A stretch of DNA of 64,000 nt, taken from positions 1 to 64,000 of the forward strand of contig DASWMI010000130.1 in the NCBI GenBank assembly GCA_036399835.1, written 5' to 3'. Positions 8,619 to 16,462 of the stretch are shown here, one piece after another. Both the position numbers and the translations under genes were made by a program. Positions within the stretch are counted from its first letter, which is position 1; each line of letters opens with the position of its first letter. The stretch comes from DASYML01 sp036399835 (GTDB lineage Bacteria > Acidobacteriota > Blastocatellia > Pyrinomonadales > Pyrinomonadaceae). The notes below the pieces were generated by a model. The model saw only the letters and a list, made by a program, of their open reading frames with translations. It searched no databases and had not been told where the DNA came from.

Positions 8619-9569
8619 TCAGGGAAGATCGCTATGCGGGGAAGAGAGGTCCGCCTGGCCCGACGGAGTGGGCTTGAAAATCACGCCGTCGCGGACCTTC
8701 CAATCGTCATCCGTTCCCAGAACTTTATCTTCGCCGGGCAGCCGCATCTCGTAGTTTGTAAAGGCCAGCCCTTCATCGAGCGCATCGTCGGTCGTAGAGT
8801 TTGTCGAGACGGGGCGAATCACAGCGCCGCGCAGCGTCTTTGACTTCTTATCCGGCAAACGAGCTTGCAGCGACCAGGTGCGATAGCCCGCGGAATCCAG
8901 ACCATTGAGGGCGGCGGCGATTGAGCCGTCCGAGTCGGGCACTTTCCGGCGGATGTCTTCGATGTCTGTCGGGAGCGTGCCGTAGAGCCTGCGGTATTCG
9001 AGGAGCGCGCGGTTGAGCGTGTAGCCCTGTGCGTAGAAGCCCGCGTCTATACCGCGCTGGCGCTGCCTGATGCGCTCCGGCACAGTGATGCCGATAAAGA
9101 GCGCGATCATCATGATGACGAGCGCGGCGGAGGCCGTGCCACCGTGCGCGAACGACAAACCTATAAAACGCTCGCGCTGGCGTTCCATCGTCCCGCAGAT
9201 GCGGACGCAGAGCCAGAGGGCCAGCACAGAGGCTGGCGCTAAGACCCATTTCAAGCGCCAGGCGGCGGTCTCGGCGGCGGCGACCGTGGACCAGAATTCG
9301 AGCTTGAAGGACGACTGCTCGAAAAGAGCGGCGATTGTGCTGCCCAGAAAAATAAGCAGGAGGAGCATGCCGAGCGCGGCGACGAAAAGCGCGCGCCCGT
9401 AAGAGGGCAGGAGATGTTCGGGCCGTGCGAGCGGCTCGCCGACAGCGCGTGCGCCGCAACCCTCGCAGCCTTCGAGCAGATTTCCGTTAAATCTCAAACC
9501 GCAGCAGGGGCAGACAGTCAATTTCGTGTCACCTCGACGAGTGAATGGGGAGAGCGATGTTTCTTGCAA
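8619..9569 (-). CDS. Zinc-ribbon membrane protein with pilin-like tail domain
   Basis: 316 residues. The N-terminus carries two CxxC pairs (CPCC and CEGC, about residues 20-39), a zinc ribbon. Four or so hydrophobic segments follow (around 57-80, 102-122, 140-160). The soluble C-terminus (about 175-300) contains LNRALLEYRRLYGTLPTDIEDIRR, a phrase like that after the helix of type II secretion pseudopilins, and ends hydrophilic. Start TTG at 9569, uncertain. I do not recognise a named family; a bacterial stress-sensing or envelope role is possible but unsupported. Confidence 0.6.
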   Translation of the reverse strand: MQETSLSPFTRRGDTKLTVCPCCGLRFNGNLLEGCEGCGARAVGEPLARPEHLLPSYGRALFVAALGMLLLLIFLGSTIAALFEQSSFKLEFWSTVAAAETAAWRLKWVLAPASVLALWLCVRICGTMERQRERFIGLSFAHGGTASAALVIMMIALFIGITVPERIRQRQRGIDAGFYAQGYTLNRALLEYRRLYGTLPTDIEDIRRKVPDSDGSIAAALNGLDSAGYRTWSLQARLPDKKSKTLRGAVIRPVSTNSTTDDALDEGLAFTNYEMRLPGEDKVLGTDDDWKVRDGVIFKPTPSGQADLSSPHSDLP

Positions 9570-9586
9570 AGTGATTCGGGTCCTAT

Positions 9587-10318
9587 CTAGCTTGTTTTGT
9601 GTGCCAGCTCTGGGTTAGGTCGCCGCTCCGGCTCATCCGGCACGGGGTTGGATGCCGCCGGAGCCTCTTCGGCTGCTACCGCCGACTGGCGCGTAGCGTC
9701 GAGCGCTTTGACCTCCCGCCAGGTATGGTACATGCGATGCGCAAAGGTCCAGTAAGAACCGACGGCGAGCACCCAGAGCACCTGCGGCATGCGATTGGCA
9801 AACCAGTTGTGCGAGCCTGGATGCGTCGTCAGCGCGCCGATAATCAGGAGCACGACCCTTTCGGGACGACGCAGGAATCCGACATCACACTTCGGAATCA
9901 GGCTCTCTGCGCGCGCGCTGGCGTAACTGACCATGACGGAACCCATCAGGGCCGCCCCGGCCAGAAAGACGTTGAGCGTCGAGTGAAATTGCGTGTCGCG
10001 CGCATAAAAGACCATCAGGCCGACAAAGGCGACCATGTCCGAAAGGCGGTCGAGCGAGGAATCGAGAAAACCGCCGAAGCGCGTCACGCGGCCTGAGAGC
10101 CGTGCGACCTGCCCGTCCAGCATGTCAAAGAGATTGGCGACGATGAGGATGATTCCGGCCCAGAAGAAATACCCGAAGCCGAAGAGCAGCCCGCAGCCGA
10201 CATTGATGGCGACGCCGATAACCGTCAGAAAGTTGGGGTTGACATGACCGTAGGCCAGCCAGCGCACCATCGCGTCAATGATGCGTTGTGCGCCCCGCCC
10301 AATGCTTGTCCCGAACAC
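9587..10318 (-). CDS. CDP-alcohol phosphatidyltransferase family enzyme
   Basis: 243 residues, integral membrane. The catalytic signature DG-x2-AR-x8-G-x3-D-x3-D is complete: D68 G69, A72 R73, G82, D86, D90. The family transfers a phosphatidyl or similar group from a CDP-alcohol to an acceptor (glycerol phosphate, inositol phosphate and others). The last 40 residues are a Pro/Ala/Glu-rich cytoplasmic tail. Start GTG with an AGGAGAAGG ribosome-binding site upstream. The acceptor cannot be read from the sequence; PgsA-like or inositol-phosphate-synthase-like are both possible. Confidence 0.85.
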   Translation of the reverse strand: MFGTSIGRGAQRIIDAMVRWLAYGHVNPNFLTVIGVAINVGCGLLFGFGYFFWAGIILIVANLFDMLDGQVARLSGRVTRFGGFLDSSLDRLSDMVAFVGLMVFYARDTQFHSTLNVFLAGAALMGSVMVSYASARAESLIPKCDVGFLRRPERVVLLIIGALTTHPGSHNWFANRMPQVLWVLAVGSYWTFAHRMYHTWREVKALDATRQSAVAAEEAPAASNPVPDEPERRPNPELAHKTS

Positions 10319-10528
10319 CTTTGCCGCCTTCTCCTCTAAACGTCACACGCACGGCCCAGACTCCGGCCTCACGCGCGCACGCCCAGCATTAAACAAAGCA
10401 TGATAGGGAGGCGCAGAACAGGTGTCAAGGTTGATGAGGAGCAGGCTTTTCTTCATTTCCTGATGATGTGCGGGCCGGGCTGCTCGCCGGGTTGAGCAAC
10501 GCTCTGGTCCAGACGCACTTCATCAAGC

Positions 10529-11062
10529 TTACTCCTGGTCCGTGGCGGGTTGCTCGGCGTCCGCGGCTTCGGTTTCCAGAGCGCTTTCAGCGGGCGGCTG
10601 GTCGTGGAGCGTGGTCAGCTTGCGGATTTCAAAGTTGCGTGCGCCCGCAGGTGTGCGGACGGTTACTTCGTCGCCCTCCTCCTTACCCATCAGGCTGCGA
10701 CCGACGGGCGAGGTGGTCGAGATTAGCCCGCCCTGCGGGTCGCTCTCTTCGGTCGTCACGAGGCGATAGGTAATCTCCTCGTCGCGCTCCGCATCATAGA
10801 GCACGAGGATAGAGCCGTAGGCGGCCCTGTCGTGCGGCACTTTTGATAAATCTATCGAAGAAATCTCGCTGATGCGCTGTCGCAGCTCGGCGATACGCGC
10901 CTTGACGAAATTCTGGCGTTCGAGCGCGGCCTTGTATTCGGAGTTTTCGCGCAGGTCGCCAAACTCCAGCGCGCGCTTAATCTCCTTCGGCAGATGTATG
11001 CGCAGCTCGGATTCAAGCGCTTCGAGGTCCGATTGCAGACGTTGTTTGATCTCCTGTGTCAA
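10529..11062 (-). CDS. greA: GreA/GreB-type transcription elongation factor
   Basis: 177 residues. The N-terminal coiled coil has the acidic tip GDLRENSEY (35-43, E. coli GDLKENAEY), whose Asp/Glu side chains stimulate RNA cleavage in backtracked polymerase. The C-terminal FKBP-like domain has VGRSLMGKEEGDEVTVRTPAG. The last 20 residues are an acidic extension (ALETEAADAEQPATDQE) beyond the usual 158. Start is TTG at 11062; no in-frame ATG lies nearby. Monocistronic-looking, 148 bases upstream of phosphofructokinase's 3' end. Confidence 0.92.
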   Translation of the reverse strand: MTQEIKQRLQSDLEALESELRIHLPKEIKRALEFGDLRENSEYKAALERQNFVKARIAELRQRISEISSIDLSKVPHDRAAYGSILVLYDAERDEEITYRLVTTEESDPQGGLISTTSPVGRSLMGKEEGDEVTVRTPAGARNFEIRKLTTLHDQPPAESALETEAADAEQPATDQE

Positions 11063-11123
11063 GATAGTTCTCGCTTTGCTCTCTCTAGTGACCTCACGGG
11101 CAGGGGCTTCCAGCCACTAAAAT

Positions 11124-11221
11124 AGAGTAAAAAGGCCAAAGGTCAAAGGCCAAAATGTGGACCCGGGGCGATTTTTTGATAAAGCTTTGGCCTTACGGGT
11201 CTGGACCTTTTTACTTTGAGC
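11124..11221. repeat. Imperfect intergenic hairpin (AAAGGCCAAAGG words)
   Basis: Left arm 11124-11154 (AGAGTAAAAAGGCCAAAGG...) pairs with 11186-11221 (...GGACCTTTTTACTTTGAG) around a T-rich loop. The right arm contains the phosphofructokinase stop codon (11211-11213). It may terminate transcription of both neighbouring genes or be a mobile repeat. Confidence 0.6.
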
Positions 11222-12338
11222 TGTGGCCCGGACGGTTGTGATAAGCGGCCTCGTCGGGCGCGCCGAAGGAGATGCCTGTGTCGCGCGCTGTGCGTATGAG
11301 CTGGCCTGCGGGCGGGACGGTCTTGAGATTCTCAATCGCCCTGGAAAGAGGGACGGTGATAATCTCGCCCGCCTGGAGCGCGACCATCTGTCCGCGCGCG
11401 CCTTCTATCAAGGCGCGCACCGCGCAAGCTCCGTAGTTGGTCGCCAGCATACGGTCAAAAGCATTGGGCGTCCCGCCGCGCTGCAAATGGCCGAGCACGA
11501 CGCAGCGCGTCTCCTTGCCCGTCAGACGCTCAAGCTCTTTCTGGCAATACATCCCGACGCCGCCCAGACGCGGCGCGCTCTGCTTGTCTCCCTTGTCCTG
11601 GTAGAAAACCTCGCGGCCCGTCTCCAAAGCGCCCTCCGCCGCCACGATAATGCTGAACTCGGAACCGACGCGCTCACGCTCGCGGACTCTCTCGGCGACA
11701 GACTCCATCGAAAAGGGAATCTCCGGGATGAGTATCACATCCGCGCCGCCAGCGACTCCCGAATAGAGCGCGATCCAACCCGTGTGCCGTCCCATCACTT
11801 CGAGGATCATCACGCGGTCGTGAGACTCCGCGGTCGTGTGCAGCCGGTCCAGCGCATCCGTCGCGATGTCCAGCGCCGTGATAAAGCCGAAGGTCAACTC
11901 CGTGCAGGCCAGGTCGTTGTCAATCGTCTTGGGCACGCCGATGACCGGAAAACCAAGTCTGTCAAACTCCGCCGCGATGGCGAGCGTGCCTTCTCCGCCG
12001 AGCACGACCAGCGCGTCTATATTTGAATCCGCAAGGCTCTCCAGAGCCATGCGATAAACATCCGCGGGCTTGACCATAGCTCCGTCGGCGCTGCGCTCTA
12101 TAAAGCGGCCACGATTGCGCGTGCCCAGGATAGTCCCGCCGCGCGGCAGCAGCCCGCGTACCTCCGTGGCTGTCAAATCACGCATCTTCTTATCGCCGAG
12201 CAGCCCGTCGAACCCCTCTTCAATCCCGACGACGCGCATCCCGTATTCGCCGATGGCCGTCTTCACGACAGCGCGTATGACAGCATTCAATCCGGGCGCA
12301 TCGCCCCCGCCTGTCAGTATGCCGATAGTTTTATACAT
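11211..12338 (-). CDS. pfkA: ATP-dependent 6-phosphofructokinase (group III type)
   Basis: 375 residues from the ATG at 12338; a TTG nine bases upstream also fits, but GAG precedes the ATG. Motifs are GILTGGGDAPGLNAV (nucleotide loop), GGEGT and PKTIDND, then MGRHTGWIAL and the fructose-phosphate pocket. The Gly after GGE (Gly104 in E. coli numbering) indicates ATP rather than pyrophosphate use, while Lys in PKTIDND is typical of the mixed-substrate group III, as in actinomycete ATP enzymes. Commits glucose to glycolysis. Its 3' end lies inside a hairpin repeat. Confidence 0.93.
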   Translation of the reverse strand: MYKTIGILTGGGDAPGLNAVIRAVVKTAIGEYGMRVVGIEEGFDGLLGDKKMRDLTATEVRGLLPRGGTILGTRNRGRFIERSADGAMVKPADVYRMALESLADSNIDALVVLGGEGTLAIAAEFDRLGFPVIGVPKTIDNDLACTELTFGFITALDIATDALDRLHTTAESHDRVMILEVMGRHTGWIALYSGVAGGADVILIPEIPFSMESVAERVRERERVGSEFSIIVAAEGALETGREVFYQDKGDKQSAPRLGGVGMYCQKELERLTGKETRCVVLGHLQRGGTPNAFDRMLATNYGACAVRALIEGARGQMVALQAGEIITVPLSRAIENLKTVPPAGQLIRTARDTGISFGAPDEAAYHNRPGHSSK

Positions 12339-12479
12339 GAGTCTCAAAGCGAAAGATGTCAGACATGAGAGTCTGTAGGACGAGGATTAGCGGAAGCTGA
12401 CGTTTTGAACCTGGGCAGCGAGCTACTTCCTAACAACTGCGCTAACGAACTAATCACTCACCCCTCAACCTCCGCCCCT

Positions 12480-13220
12480 CTATCCTCCTATGCCGGCTCT
12501 CACGCGCGACGGTTCATGATATTCGCCGTACTCCGGATAAGAGCGCGTGACGAATTCGCCGGGCCGGGTGTTTTCCTTGAGCAGCCCGAGCGCATCTCTC
12601 AAGACCTTGCGTTGCAGCTCGCGCATACAGGGTTTGCCCAGGCTGTTCCCGATCTTGAACCCTTCGGGATAGAGCGAGCGCGGCGGGCGCATCTGCGCGG
12701 AGACTTCAGGGCTGACTGTGATAAGGACCGTTGGGATACCCTTCATCTCGATTTCGCGCTGGACCGCAACGACCGTGCGGTGACAGACGTTCGGGCAGCC
12801 TCCCGTCAAAATCACCGCGTCGGCACGCGAGCCTCTGTCAATCTCGTTGGCAATCTCCGGAGCTGTCCCTTCGTACATCGCCTTGAGCTGCATGGTATAG
12901 CCCATATAGCCGATATGTTTTTTGGCGATGCCGCCGATCAAGCCTTCATTCATCAAATCGCGCAAAGCGTCAATCGGAAAGACGACGTTGATGTCGCGGT
13001 CCGCGTCCGTGTGGTCATAATGATGATGAGAGACCATCAGCTCTGACGAATCAACGTCGAGCGGTATGACGCGATAGGTGAGATCGCCAAGCTCATTCGC
13101 CGTGTTGAAGGGTTCCTGGTCCTTGAGATGTACGCCGCCAGCCGTCACGATGGCGATGGTCGCTTTCGCCAACTCGCCGTCAAACGGCGTAAACGGGACG
13201 CATTTTCTTGAGATAGCCAT
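12480..13220 (-). CDS. Glycine/sarcosine/betaine reductase selenoprotein B family protein (Cys form)
   Basis: 246 residues, about the length of the GrdB/PrdB-like single-domain homologs. Seen: a His-rich strand HHHYDHTDAD (65-74), NVVFPIDALRDL, and AVILTGGCPNVCHR with Cys142 and Cys146. In GrdB, the Sec aligns with Cys142 and a Cys follows at +3 rather than +4, so this is a Cys-containing relative with altered spacing. A glycine-reductase complex is not implied; no GrdA or GrdC is nearby. Downstream of the peroxiredoxin by 111 bases on the same strand. ATG start with AAGGGAA upstream. Reaction unknown; a thiol/selenol reductase role is an inference. Confidence 0.75.
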   Translation of the reverse strand: MAISRKCVPFTPFDGELAKATIAIVTAGGVHLKDQEPFNTANELGDLTYRVIPLDVDSSELMVSHHHYDHTDADRDINVVFPIDALRDLMNEGLIGGIAKKHIGYMGYTMQLKAMYEGTAPEIANEIDRGSRADAVILTGGCPNVCHRTVVAVQREIEMKGIPTVLITVSPEVSAQMRPPRSLYPEGFKIGNSLGKPCMRELQRKVLRDALGLLKENTRPGEFVTRSYPEYGEYHEPSRVRAGIGG

Positions 13221-13245
13221 GATTGAAATTCCCTTGATAATGTTT

Positions 13246-13303
13246 GCGGGCCGAAGCCTCGCGCCCCTCCACGGTCCGTGGAAGCGTCACGGTTTCGGCC
13301 CGC
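13246..13303. repeat. Nested inverted repeat between peroxiredoxin and GrdB-like gene
   Basis: Outer arms GCGGGCCGAA (13246-13255) and TTCGGCCCGC (13294-13303) are exact complements and enclose a second dyad CCACGGTCCGTGG (13269-13281). It has no T-run; it may limit read-through from the peroxiredoxin into the GrdB-like gene. Confidence 0.6.
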
Positions 13304-13331
13304 TGGCTTAAAAGGAGAGCCTCGAAGCGCT

Positions 13332-13796
13332 TCAGAGCTTGCGCAGCACTTCAAAGAGGTCTTCGTTGTCCGGTTGATCCGAGATGTCGTGAATGTCTTT
13401 ATAGACGAGCTTGCCGTCCTTATCCACGATAAAGAGCGCGCGTTCGGAAATCCCTTCCTTATCTCTGTACGCGCCATACGCGCGGGCCACTTCGCCTTTC
13501 GGCTCGAAATCGCTCAGCAGATCGTAGGTCAGTCCGCCGAGACTTTTGGACCAGGCGGTGTTGCACGGGACGCTGTCAACTGATATGCCCAGCACGTGGG
13601 CATCATAGCCTTTAAAGCGTTCAAGGTCGGCCTCGTACGCAGGCATCTGCGCCGTTCAGACAGGCGTCCACGCCAGCGGGTAGAACGCCAGCACTACATT
13701 CTCGCGCCCGCGAAAATCCGAGAGCCGCACCTTCTTGCCCTTTTCCAGGTGGCTCGGCAGCTCGAAGTCCGGGGCCATCTCTCCAACTTCAGGCAT
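13332..13796 (-). CDS. Peroxiredoxin with in-frame TGA (predicted selenocysteine) at the peroxidatic position
   Basis: 154 residues if TGA at 13656-13658 is read as Sec47. Upstream part: MPEVGEMAPDFELPSHL... FYPLAWTPV; then TGA; then TAQMPAYEADLERF in the same frame. Family members have Cys at this point (TPVC-T), the peroxidatic residue. A resolving Cys is present in DSVPCNTAW. Start ATG 13796 has AGGAGG nine bases upstream; a TTG at 13847 is unlikely. Possible SECIS hairpins follow the TGA: CGCAG-AUGC-CUGCG, or GCCU-GCGUACG-AGGC with the loop about 16 nt downstream; neither is proven. The alternative is a one-base nonsense mutation of TGT/TGC. Reduces peroxides via thiol/selenol chemistry. 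Confidence 0.8.
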
Positions 13797-13949
13797 AAAG
13801 AGATTTCCTCCTTCTCGAAGATGATTGTCGCTAAACAAATTTCTCAATCACAAAATCTGCCTCAAGTGTAATCCCCGCCCGCAGACGATTTCAAGGCTTT
13901 CAACGCAAAGGCACAAAGAGAGAAGAAAAACGTGATGACTAATAAGTCC

Positions 13950-14015
13950 TGAGTGCTGAGCATTGAGTTAAAAGAAAAGAATCTGTCTTTCTTTTCTCAC
14001 TCAGCACTCAGCACT
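13950..14015. repeat. Imperfect hairpin (GAGTGCTGAG words)
   Basis: Left arm 13950-13980 (TGAGTGCTGAGCATTGAG then AAAAGAAAAGA) pairs with 13986-14015 (TCTTTCTTTTCTCACTCAG...). It fills the 256-base divergent gap between the peroxiredoxin ATG and the methyltransferase. No clear promoter elements could be separated from it by eye. Confidence 0.6.
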
Positions 14016-14052
14016 TTCTTTATGCTGACTTGGTGTTGGATAATCCGGACCT

Positions 14053-15219
14053 ATGCAACAGAGTGTAACCATCTCTAAACGCGGGGCGGAGCGCGCGCGC
14101 AAGGGGCATCTGTGGATTTATCGCAGCGACGTGCGTCTGGCAGAGGGTGTGCAGGGCGGCTCAATCGTGCGCGTTGTGGACGAGCGGAAAAGGTTCGTAG
14201 GGGTCGCGCTGTGGAGCGACCTGTCGGAAATCTCTCTGCGGCTCTTGAGCCTGAGGGATGAAGCGATTGACCGCGATTGGTGGCTGGCGAAGCTGCGCAC
14301 GGCTGCGGAGCGCAGGCGCACAATCGCGGCTAAGACAAATGCCTATCGTTTAGTCTATTCGGAAGGCGACCTGCTCTCGTCTTTGATCATAGATGTCTAC
14401 GATAAGGTGATGGTCCTCCAGACGCTCTCTCAAGGGATGGACGCGCTCAAGGGGATGCTCGTCGAGTTGCTCGTCAAAGAGTTTGGGCCGCGCGCTATTG
14501 TCGAGCGCAACGACGTGCGCGTGCGCGAGCTTGAAGGGTTGGAGATGAGTACGGGCCTCTTGTACGGCAAGGCTCCGGGCGAGATAGAGATTATGCAGGA
14601 TGGCTTGCGCTTTCTCGTCGCGCCGCTCGGAGGGCAAAAGACCGGCTCATTTTTGGACCAGCGAGAAAACCGCCTGGCCGCGCGCCGCCTGGCTCATGGG
14701 CGTGCTCTGGACTGTTTTACTTTCAACGGCGCGTTTGCGCTTCACCTGGCAAACGCCTGCGAGAGTGTGCTTGGACTGGACATCTCGGATGAAGCACTGG
14801 TGACGGCTCGCCGCAACGCAGAGCTAAACGGCGCGCACAACGTCAGCTTCGAGACGGCCAATGTCTTCGATGCCCTGCGCGAGCTGGAGGCGGCGGGCGA
14901 GCGTTTTCAAACCATAGTGCTTGACCCGCCGGCCTTTGCCAAGAATCGCGCCAGCGTGCAGGCAGCCGCGCGCGGCTATAAAGAGATTAACCTGCGCGCG
15001 CTCAAGCTGCTCGACGCGGGCGGCGTACTCGTCACCTGCACCTGCTCCTACCACATGCTGGAAGGGATGTTTCTGGACCTCCTCGCCGAAGCCGCCTCGG
15101 ATGCGCGCCGCAGCATACAGCTCGTCGAAAAACGCATGCAGTCGAGCGACCATCCGGTGCTCATGGGCGTGCCGGAAACCTACTATCTAAAATGCTTCAT
15201 CGTGCGCGTGATTGATTGA
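14053..15219 (+). CDS. rlmI: Class I SAM-dependent 23S rRNA m5C methyltransferase (RlmI family)
   Basis: 388 residues. An N-terminal PUA RNA-binding domain (about 1-75: LWIYRSDVRLAEG...GSIVRVVDERKRFVGVALW) is followed by a linker domain and a Rossmann methyltransferase (RALDCFTFNGAFALHLA, VLGLDISDEAL). The catalytic LDPPAFAKNRAS and CTCSYHM motifs contain the two Cys of m5C enzymes (in CTCSYHM). In E. coli the homolog methylates C1962 of 23S rRNA. The target here is inferred. ATG start; transcribed divergently from the peroxiredoxin. Confidence 0.88.
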   Translation: MQQSVTISKRGAERARKGHLWIYRSDVRLAEGVQGGSIVRVVDERKRFVGVALWSDLSEISLRLLSLRDEAIDRDWWLAKLRTAAERRRTIAAKTNAYRLVYSEGDLLSSLIIDVYDKVMVLQTLSQGMDALKGMLVELLVKEFGPRAIVERNDVRVRELEGLEMSTGLLYGKAPGEIEIMQDGLRFLVAPLGGQKTGSFLDQRENRLAARRLAHGRALDCFTFNGAFALHLANACESVLGLDISDEALVTARRNAELNGAHNVSFETANVFDALRELEAAGERFQTIVLDPPAFAKNRASVQAAARGYKEINLRALKLLDAGGVLVTCTCSYHMLEGMFLDLLAEAASDARRSIQLVEKRMQSSDHPVLMGVPETYYLKCFIVRVID

Positions 15220-15256
15220 GAAATCCAAAGAGGATTTGAAAAACTTGAAGAGGCGG

Positions 15257-15661
15257 CTAATCCAGCTCGCAGGGTTTCTCGTAGAGCTGGACCTGTCCGC
15301 CTATAATCATGAGGGGCACACGCCGTTCTTCGATCCAGGGATACTGCTCCTGATAATCTCTGTAACGGTCGTTGGTAATCACCAGCGCATCATTCTGCGC
15401 GGCGATTTCGAGTACGAAATAATCTGCGTCGGTCCCCGCCGGAGTCTGCCGGACGGTCTGCTGCTGGATTAACTTTTCAAGCTGGTCCGGGTCGTCAATC
15501 CTGTGTTTTAAGCTGGCATCCACGATGATTATCGGGTCATAGCCTTTCTCTTCGAGAGCCTGCCGCACGGCTAACAGGTTAGAGACTTTCGGACAACCAC
15601 CCTCTGAACACTCTTCGTAAGCGACGTTCGCGCCGTCCACCACGATTACCCTGCGTGTCAT
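15257..15661 (-). CDS. NYN/Zc3h12a-like ribonuclease domain protein
   Basis: 134 residues, a single domain. It begins VIVVDGANVAYEE (Asp9), continues with a second acidic site TDADYF (Asp78, Asp80), and has VITNDRYRDYQ (Asn97, Asp98, Asp102), the pattern of PIN-like NYN domains of the Zc3h12a/regnase type (SNDNYRDL there). These fold as metal-dependent endoribonucleases. No RNA-binding zinc finger is present. It is convergent with the rRNA methyltransferase gene (37-base gap). Likely an RNase in RNA turnover; targets unknown, and no antitoxin-like gene is adjacent. Confidence 0.75.
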   Translation of the reverse strand: MTRRVIVVDGANVAYEECSEGGCPKVSNLLAVRQALEEKGYDPIIIVDASLKHRIDDPDQLEKLIQQQTVRQTPAGTDADYFVLEIAAQNDALVITNDRYRDYQEQYPWIEERRVPLMIIGGQVQLYEKPCELD

Positions 15662-15829
15662 GAAACCCTCCTGAATCGTTCACCCAATCGTTAAAAGCCA
15701 GCCAGCCTGACGAACATTAATGCTTAACCCGACTGGACCACTTTCGTCATTCAAAGGCGAGGGTCGCGCGTGATGCTAGAGATGCGCGGCCGTGCTTTGG
15801 TCCGGCGGCCCTTAACCCGAGTGGCTTGC

Positions 15830-16330
15830 TCATGCCGCGCAGAGCTTGACCAGGCTGTCTTCCCAGTTCGGCTGCACTTCCTCGCCAAACATCTCACGCT
15901 CTTTTTGCCGACGGATGGCGCAAGCCCTGCGCAGCGCAGCCTCCTCGCCGTATTCGTCTATCGAAACCCACGCGCGTTTGAGCCTGCCAGGTTCCGGACT
16001 CCAGGTTATCTCGTAAACGTTGCGTGTGACGCGCACGCCTTGAGCCGTCTTGATGCGCTTGGTCTTGCGCTGCACGCCCATAAAGCCCGAGCTATTGCGT
16101 GGGTTGCGCGCGATGACCAGCCTGTCCGTGCGCGGCTTACCCAGCTCTCGCTCGGTCTCGTTACGATATTCGACGGCTCGCTCTAAAGCCTTCTCCTTGC
16201 CTCCATGCGTCTCATCGCTAAAGAACTTCGAGCGCGACGCGCCGTTGAATCTGACTCTGGCATACCAGCCGTGTGTTTTTCTGAGGGGTTGATCAATGCG
16301 ACAGATACCCTTATGACCAGACTTCGACAT
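15830..16330 (-). CDS. Protein with two AP2-like DNA-binding domains
   Basis: 166 residues, strongly basic at the N-terminus. First unit about 5-65: GICRIDQPLRKTHGWYARVR...SKFFSDETHGGKEKALERAVEYRN; second about 80-145: GFMGVQRKTKR...NVYEITWSPEPGRLKRAWVSIDEYGEEAALRRACAIRR. Each has the G-x-x-x-x...W-x-x-x-(x)...F/W-S...A-L/A-x-x-A-x-x-x-R layout of AP2/ERF three-strand-plus-helix domains. No HNH nuclease or integrase domain is fused. Sits alone between two minus-strand genes. Likely a DNA-binding protein or domesticated mobile-element protein; target unknown. Confidence 0.7.
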   Translation of the reverse strand: MSKSGHKGICRIDQPLRKTHGWYARVRFNGASRSKFFSDETHGGKEKALERAVEYRNETERELGKPRTDRLVIARNPRNSSGFMGVQRKTKRIKTAQGVRVTRNVYEITWSPEPGRLKRAWVSIDEYGEEAALRRACAIRRQKEREMFGEEVQPNWEDSLVKLCAA

Positions 16331-16462
16331 AATGCTGCTTGTTTAGACTCTCCTCTTTCGTGAATGTATGTAAGAGAAATACAATTTAAGCGTGAGGACT
16401 GTCAAGCAGGCGCTCTCTTAACTTCGCCTGAGATGCTCTATGCAGACGGACGCCGCTCAGGA

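Noticed and set aside
13656..13847. Peroxiredoxin split in two genes or a pseudogene
   Set aside because: The frame continues after TGA with family sequence on both sides, and the TGA replaces the catalytic Cys; reading it as Sec is simpler. A nonsense mutation remains possible.
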